DNA of 64,000 nt, from the NCBI GenBank assembly GCA_958299035.1, contig CATQJL010000112.1, forward strand, positions 66,123,117-66,187,116, in the 5' to 3' direction. The DNA is from Cylicocyclus nassatus (taxonomy: Eukaryota; Nematoda; Chromadorea; Rhabditida; Strongylidae). Below are positions 56,755 through 64,000 of this stretch, in pieces (position 1 is the stretch's first letter; every line of letters begins with the position of its first letter). The position numbers and the translations under genes are program-made. Under the pieces are notes generated by a model that was not told where the DNA came from, searched no databases, and saw only the letters and a program-made list of their open reading frames with translations.

Positions 56755-57004
56755 TACATAGAAAACAAAGGCAATCCTGCACATTCACTGCGATTGGATG
56801 AATCACATCATTAGCACATTATCATTGCTTCTCTTGACCATTATCTGGCGACATGGTATCATGATCCATTTGAATAATGAATTTACAATGATTTTACCTA
56901 ATTTTACCTACTTAGACAATTCAACGTAACCACAAGACAAGCAAAATTTGCAGCCGTTCCTCAGGATTTTGTTTACTGTCGCAAAAGTGGAAATGTTGAA
57001 AACG

Positions 57005-57315
57005 GGAACTTCCGCAGGACTTTTTACAATGCGCTGCGGAACTTCCGAAAAATGCAAGCTATTCCGCAGCACTTTGACATGAGAGTATTTCCGCAGGGTT
57101 TGAATGTGTTATCTGTTGCATTACCGGACATGTCAGCCGTATTGCAGAGGATAGCAAGTGAGTCTCACAGTTGATAGAGTAAGGTCCAAATCTCGTAGCC
57201 TTTCTCGGAACTTCCGCAGCACCTCATTTTGGGGATTCAGCACATTGACGGAGCTTCCGCAGGTGAGTAGGCGGAGCTTTCGCAAAGGTTCTGCGGAAGT
57301 TCCGGTCAGTTGTCT
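57005..57315. repeat. Cluster of AACTTCCGCAG motifs on both strands
   Basis: TTCCGCAG or CTGCGGAA occurs at about 57010, 57034, 57062, 57089, 57211, 57253 and 57288, often as ACTTCCGCAG. Spacing is irregular, so it is not a simple tandem repeat. Confidence 0.7.
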
Positions 57316-58676
57316 GAATAGGTGAGTTTGTGTTTCTACCAAAATCTTTTGCAGCAACCAGATTTTACATTCTCACAGTACTAATTAAAAGCCTTGGCGC
57401 TATATGCTATGCACACTTTACCATGGTAACGGCCCGGACTTTGTTCTGTCACCAATAAAAAAATGGAAAACTTGTCCTTTGCAACATATAGCTCTTGAAA
57501 TTGCAACAAAGGGGGTAGTTTGTAGATATATAATGCTATCGCTAAAATTTGCTGCTTTTATTGGTTGTATGAGAAGAAAACTAACAAAAAGGCTACTGCG
57601 ACAATCAAGATGATTTCATATGCGGTCTTCAAACTTGAGTATAATTCTTTTTCTTGCACATTTCATATCGTTGCTTTTATATTATATTATACCAGCTCAG
57701 GATACACAAAGTGTCTAGACCCTTAAAAGCTTACTTGTGGCGAGTTTAATATCATCTGGCAATGAGTAAATGTTCGCGCCTAACGACATACATGCGCAGC
57801 AAAAGAATATATTGAAGGTTTCACAAATAGGATGTTTTCGACGGGGTGGAAGTTCCGTGTGAAAAATAAGTTTTAATTTACTAGTTCAATATCACAGATC
57901 TCATTGACTTTTTTCTAGGGCCAGGGAGGTTTTTGTGCAACAAATAGTCGGATGGACTTATGCGGATGCCTTGAGACAAGTAATCAAAATTTTTCTTCCT
58001 ACTCTATAGTAAGTTAAATTTTAAACAGGTCTTCCCTCGAAGGACGATTTTTGAAGTTTGACAAGGCAGCTTTTGTTGGCCTGTCGAAGAATGAGTCAAA
58101 CATTTTGAATGGGACATGCATCATAAAGGCCTTGAAAAGCTTCTATGTCTGCCCTTGATCCTGGGCTTTCTTCGGAGAGCTGTCATTTTTCGTACTTTTC
58201 GCGCACAAGTCGCCATTCCATTAGATAAGATAAGAAGATCGGCGAACTTGGTCATTGTGCTGTCCTGTGCTATGAAGGGCGTGTATGAGCTGGACTGTAT
58301 TGGGCTGTGTCTTGTCAATTCTTTAGCAGATCGTTGGCTAGGATTGATATTTTTGATAGTTCCTGTTCAGTTTAGCATCAGAAAATTCTAAACGAGATTA
58401 CGATACAATGTATCGAATTTCAAACACTCCGAAGAGTGGCTAGGGTATTGAACTTTTCAAGGAAGGTGGTGTACTGTTTCGTAGAGACAATTTGCGATTG
58501 AGCAATTCAGTGATAAACAAAATACCGTAAGAAATTAATCTGTATGGCGAACGCTCTAAAAGTGTACTCAATCTTTTCACTATTGTTAAGATAGAATGCG
58601 CACTAGTATTGCGCTTATCAGCTTGCAGAACAATCGTCAACAAGTATATGTTGATGCGAAAACTGACAAGGGAAAT

Positions 58677-59120
58677 CACTTAACTAAGGTCGGCCTTTTG
58701 AAATGAGACACACATTTTTAGAATCATCTCGGAACGCTGATTCCAAATATGCTGTCCTTAGCTGCGAAGCGTTTCTCTGAAGCGAGTTATGAGCTTTTTT
58801 CTGAGCAAAGCTTGCGTGTTGACCGCCTTACAGATGCCACGATATTATCATCTAGGTAGTGGTTCAAATGCCTAATACACTCTATCAAGGCTAAATGGCT
58901 CATTTTTATGTTATTTCGATTTTCCATCATTTTTTGGAGCAGATTCCGTCTACAGTCCTTTTTTCCATATTTAGTTGTATGTCAATAACACATGTTAAAA
59001 AGCTCATAACTCGCTTTAGAAAAACGCTTCGCAGCTAAGGACGGCATATTTGGAATCAGCGTTCCGAGCTGACTCTAAGCATATGTGTCTCACTTCAAAA
59101 GGACGACCTAAGTTAAGTGA
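58677..59120. mobile_element. Palindromic MITE, 444 bp
   Basis: TCACTTAACTAAGGTCGGCC on the left answers GACGACCTAAGTTAAGTGA on the right. Arms of about 130 bp share TTTTGAAATGAGACACA, GGAACGCTGATTCCAAATAT and GCTGCGAAGCGTTT with their inverses. Target duplication not established. Confidence 0.75.
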
Positions 59121-59499
59121 CTCCCCTTGTGAGATAAGGCTTTGAGGGTACGGGAGGATGGTAAGTGATTATTAGTCGGTGAGAAAATCCATCAAAACAG
59201 CGAATAATATAGTGGTGTCATTTGTGGCTTAAAATAAGACAAAATCTTTTTTTTAAATAATTGTAATTGTTATATACCTACTCTAATTTTTAGCATATAT
59301 GGTTTGTTATTGATATCAAATGAAATGGAGGAGTTCTCTCTCTCGTACGTCTTAACAGCCTTATCTCATTTCATTCCACTTCCACTGGAATCTTATCCAG
59401 TTAATATGCTACGAATATGAATAGCACCCAATCAAATAAAAGCTAAACAGCTTCTTGTTTAGAATGTTTTGTGTTCCCTTGCACCTTTCTCCCTTTCAG

Positions 59500-59597
59500 T
59501 GACGGAAATGATTTACGAATCGGCGTGGAAAACGCTTCTGTTTACCATGCTCAACCCTGGTCGACCTATGATCGGACATCACCTCGCGTTCCTGTAA
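59500..59597 (+). CDS. Weak exon candidate after a strong splice acceptor
   Basis: CACCTTTCTCCCTTTCAG at 59482-59499 is a strong acceptor. After it one frame reads TEMIYESAWKTLLFTMLNPG and RPMIGHHLAFL, then a stop at 59595. Another frame stays open into the adjacent MITE. An ATG 10 bases after the acceptor would also allow a trans-spliced first exon. No family is recognised and no second exon is linked. Confidence 0.25.
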
Positions 59598-59648
59598 ACT
59601 TACCGTGCTATCGCCTTCCCCGAATCGGAACTTCTCATTTCGATTGTA

Positions 59649-60665
59649 TTAGGTCGTTCCAAAAGTAATGTCGCTTTTTTCAGATGTATGCCACATCTCG
59701 TGGAACAAAGAAATGTAGGAAATTCTGGGAGCATTTGATGCAGCATTTCATTCTCTTTCTAAAGGTTATGAAGATGTTGCAATACAATCAATGAGCTTTT
59801 AGAAAAGAGTCAAAATCTGCAACCTATGCTTTTTGAGATGGCCAATTCACAATTTTTCTAAAATTTTATAACAAACCTCAGAAGTAGTCCAAGTAATGGA
59901 TGGATGGAGCAAACTCTACGGGAACAGCACAACTTTTTTCTGCTTTTCAGAGCTCGTCATAATTTCTGTATAGATTTTTTGATGGAAGCACCGAATTTTA
60001 GCAGGCTCGTCTGAGACACAAATGCATCAAACATCAAGAAATCGTCGGATTTTGAAACTTACAAAAATGGATTATGGTTTTACACTAACTTTACAAAGCA
60101 AATGAGCGTTTACCGCTTCAGATTAGCAACTTTCGAAAATTCCGGGTACAGCCGGAGGCGCCCTGGAAAACCTGAATTATGATGATTTTATCTTGAAAAA
60201 CTTGATGAATCGGAAACCAAAAACAATTGGTAAAAAGAGGAGAAAAAGCTGCGTCGAATGACACCCGAGTTGCTTGCCGGTTGTTGTTCTATGAGGTTTG
60301 AGTTGACCAAATATGGAATTTGATGGCATTTTAGAACTGATTCCAGAAACTCTAAGAAGCAAGCTAAGGAAAAGAAAAAATTACTCTGTGTCCTATAGGG
60401 TTTGCTCTATCTACGTGCCACTTGTACTTCTTCGGGAAATAGGTACAAAAATTCTAAAAAATTGCCGAACTTGACCATTGCAAAAAGCATGAGTTGCAGA
60501 TTTTGTTAATTTTTCGAAAGCTCAATGAAAATTATGCAGTGAAATTACAACCATTAGAAAGAGGATGAAATGCCGCATCGAATGCTTCTATTTCTTGAAA
60601 ATCTTGATTCCATGAAATGTGGCGTTCATTCGAAAAAAAGCGACATTACTTTCGGAACGACCTAA
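59649..60665. mobile_element. Mariner-type MITE (TTAGGTCGTTCC ends)
   Basis: It starts TTAGGTCGTTCCAAAAGTAA and ends TTACTTTCGGAACGACCTAA, TA on both sides. The ends extend inward as TGTCGCTTTTTT and the inverse. Subterminal inverted blocks around 59735-59760 and 60545-60590 make it partly palindromic. 1017 bp, no transposase. Confidence 0.85.
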
Positions 60666-61560
60666 TATATCTCTTCTCAAAAGGCTTGATTGGTCTTCTG
60701 GTTTCCTTGATTCCGTTTTAACAGAGAGTGGCGTTATAAAGCCTTCATATTGGATATTAGATCGATGAATGAGCTCGCACAAAAATTACAATAGTAAAAA
60801 TTTGTTTTATAATGTGGAAGATCTTGAATGTATAAGCTACCTTTTAGAAAATTTCGATAATATCACGGATTTCATTCGAATTAAAGTAAAAGATTCATGA
60901 CCATTGTTGGAGACAACTCATTAGCGTGAATTTTTTTTAGTCAGCAACATTGATCGTAAAACCGAAAACAAAACTAATGTTAGACTTCAACGAAAATTCT
61001 CAGTACTAGAAAAAAATTTGAAAACCATTAAAATATGCTCGATCAGTTTATGTCGCTGCGAACTGTCACCAAGAATTTTTGATACAAACACTCATATAAA
61101 GCACAAGATTTTTTCAGCATGAGGCAAATCAGAGATTTTGCTATTATATAGAGATCACGAAATTTCAAAAATTTTGGCAGACAACTTATGCATCAACCTA
61201 ATACTTATTAAAGCTACCCATTTTGTTTTGATTAGGGACTTCCTTGTAGCACTGAACTACATGCGCGATTCAACCAAATCTATCCAAGTTTTTTAAAGCA
61301 TCAGGTATCTCAAGGTGCATATTTTTCAACTAATTCTTAATTAGTACTTCTAATTCTTGTGAAGTTTGAAAATATTAGGAAGTTTATTTTTAACACGTTG
61401 CAGTCTTACAAACGTTCTTATACCTAAAGTGGTAGACGGATCATAATTAGTTTTGCAAAATATGCACTATTTTTCTGCAAGGCCCTATCCTATACTGACA
61501 GTGTGTTGTGAAGGTGAATCACACAGATCGTTATAAATAGCATAGTTTGCCGAACGGTAC
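60666..61560. other. No gene; possible mariner-type end
   Basis: ACTTATGCATCAACCTAATA near 61185-61204 looks like the right end of another mariner-type MITE; its left end was not found. The rest is AT-rich and unassigned. Confidence 0.5.
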
Positions 61561-61755
61561 AACCGTTCATTTCTGATCTCCTCTATCTGTTTGGTCAATT
61601 TCTCCCCGGACAGCTTTGTTTGGCGGGATTTGTGTTCGTTTCCACCCACCTTCCATAACGCACCACTTACAATTTTGCACTTTTCTGCACTTTCGTTTAC
61701 TTACTATCAACTTTTTTACTATTTCGTCTGATTATCCTGACACCGGTTACCAGCA

Positions 61756-61762
61756 TATATAA
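61756..61762 (+). promoter_or_regulatory. TATA box candidate of the ferritin gene
   Basis: TATATAA within CCAGCATATATAAGGACACA, 379-385 bp before the start codon. A splice acceptor immediately before the ATG (62133) implies a leader that is cis- or trans-spliced, which would explain the distance. Promoter function is inference. Confidence 0.45.
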
Positions 61763-61994
61763 GGACACATGGGTTGCTATTTTTGCGTTAACTAACGACT
61801 GTGTAAATGAGAGTCCATTTTTTTATATCTGGCTCGACACGATTTTGCCCAATTTTTTTTAAGGAGAATCATCCAAACAATTTTGATCTTCTGTACAATT
61901 CAACTCTCTAATAACCTCACCAAAGATGTTTGTCTACTCCCTTATACTGCTTAAATCACACTTCAAATCCGCTAACCACTCGTTTTTCCGCCGG

Positions 61995-62049
61995 TTATCA
62001 GGCGATTTGACTCCGCCCAAGTAGGGCATGACCTTCAGCCTTGTGATAA
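61995..62049 (+). promoter_or_regulatory. Pair of GATA-type sites (TGATAA) before ferritin
   Basis: TTATCA at 61995-62000 (TGATAA on the minus strand) and TGATAA at 62044-62049 lie 92-146 bp before the start codon. In C. elegans the iron-dependent enhancers of ftn-1 and ftn-2 use TGATAA sites bound by the intestinal factor ELT-2, next to ACGTG hypoxia elements. I see no ACGTG between 61560 and 62140. Conservation of the GATA part is inference. Confidence 0.5.
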
Positions 62050-62133
62050 CACAATCCCAGTAGTGGTTTTGTCCTAGTATCGCTTTCCAACCCATTTTCG
62101 ACGTTGCCCCGTTTTTAATTGCCTTTTTTGCAG

Positions 62134-62140
62134 ATAAATT
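62134..62140 (+). other. Spliced leader-proximal 5' UTR of ferritin
   Basis: GCCTTTTTTGCAG ends at 62133 as a strong acceptor, and seven bases (ATAAATT) separate it from the ATG. This is the typical layout of SL trans-spliced nematode messages, though a 5' UTR intron is equally possible. Confidence 0.6.
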
Positions 62141-63464
<1,324 letters not shown>

Positions 63465-63490
63465 ATAACGGGCTAAGGGTTGTTTATGTG

Positions 63491-63521
<31 letters not shown>

Positions 63522-64000
63522 CCGTCTGTTACGAAATTCGTAGAGCGTGTTCCAGCCAGCGTTTTAAGCCCAAATTTTGCATAGCGCATGCTACCTTCGT
63601 GAAAGTTCAACGTGCAAAAGCACGAATAGATTCGTTGAATGGGTCCCTCAGAAATTGCGCGCCAAACGGATCCACCTGGCTTCTGTCCCGCAAAATTGGG
63701 TCCATATCACCACTTTTTGCAAAGTCCTGGATGTATTTGGTAAGCAAATGTGCAAGCGATGGACTTCAGCCCAAAAAGTGGTCAAAAGTTTGCTACATAA
63801 CGAAAACGGCGCCAGAAAGAGTTGGTTGCGTAAATGGTTAATTTGCTAAGGTTCTAGCGAAGCGTTTCAAAAGATTTTCGCACGGAGATGTAGCTCAAAG
63901 GGGACTACCAAGCCATGACAACTTCAGAAACCTATTCAAATTTGCGTTTGTCTTCCTACGAAAAGTTTCATCCACGCGAAATCACCGATCTCACGTGAAA
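63465..64000 (+). mobile_element. Hairpin-ended interspersed repeat, copy 4, cut by window end
   Basis: It starts ATAACGGGCTAAGGGTTGTT, has a GT run (63497-63521), CTGTTACGAAATTCGTAGAG, GTGCAAAAGCACGAATAGAT and TTTCATCCACGCGAAATCAC, matching copies 1 and 3 in order. It lies in ferritin intron 2. ORFs along it (63341-63849) are repeat-derived. Confidence 0.75.

Larger units (their letters stand above)
56755..59490. other. No confirmed gene
   Basis: It contains a cluster of TTCCGCAG motifs (57005-57315) and the palindromic element at 58677. ORFs (57404-57613, 58116-58391) show no recognisable family. Confidence 0.5.

Noticed and set aside
61490..61520. Iron-responsive element upstream of ferritin
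   Set aside because: A CAGTGT occurs, but without flanking stem complementarity or a bulged C; C. elegans ferritin genes also lack IREs.

Overview
This is eukaryotic DNA, almost certainly from a strongylid (hookworm-like) nematode. The pointers are RTE-type LINE copies of the kind I know from hookworm and Angiostrongylus assemblies, a Tc3-like transposase relic, GT-AG introns with nematode TTTCAG acceptors, and a nematode-like ferritin gene. No database could be searched, so the genus is inference. Gene density is very low. Most of the window is transposon-derived, much of it palindromic MITEs (short non-autonomous DNA elements) inserted into or against one another.

Two genes can be supported. 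(1) A minus-strand gene with exons at 52861-52927, 47307-47448 and 42541-42640 encodes a secreted or membrane protein with an N-terminal signal peptide. Frame and splice phase agree across both introns, which are 5.4 kb and 4.7 kb long and filled with repeats. Its 3' end is not resolved. (2) A plus-strand ferritin gene begins at 62141. Exons 1 and 2 are visible and later exons lie beyond the window. The upstream DNA holds a TATA box and two TGATAA GATA-type sites.

Layout. 1-7.8 kb: a chain of mariner-type palindromic MITEs joined end to end at TA, one carrying a 3.3-kb RTE LINE flanked by a 9-bp target duplication. 7.8-10.1 kb: a hAT MITE, a TA-flanked palindromic MITE, two copies of a hairpin-ended repeat and a 108-bp GT run. 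12.1-13.7 kb: three MITEs joined at TTAA, with a hAT MITE in the middle one. 15.9-17.5 kb: a decayed Tc3-like transposon. 18.5-24.2 kb: a TTAA-flanked piggyBac-like MITE, a second RTE whose endonuclease region is split by about 1.8 kb, and a LINE reverse-transcriptase fragment of another clade. 27.7-30.3 kb: a large foldback element. 33.5-38.4 kb: a segment bounded by a perfect 30-bp inverted repeat and containing a head-to-head array of about 120-bp units. 39-53 kb: the minus-strand gene with two large intronic palindromes. 53-61.5 kb: sparse MITEs. 61.5-64 kb: ferritin.

I see no CRISPR array, operon, tRNA, rRNA or novel enzymatic system. The most unusual content is the architecture of nested palindromes: chains of MITEs sharing a single TA or TTAA, and a MITE placed at the exact tip of another palindrome.
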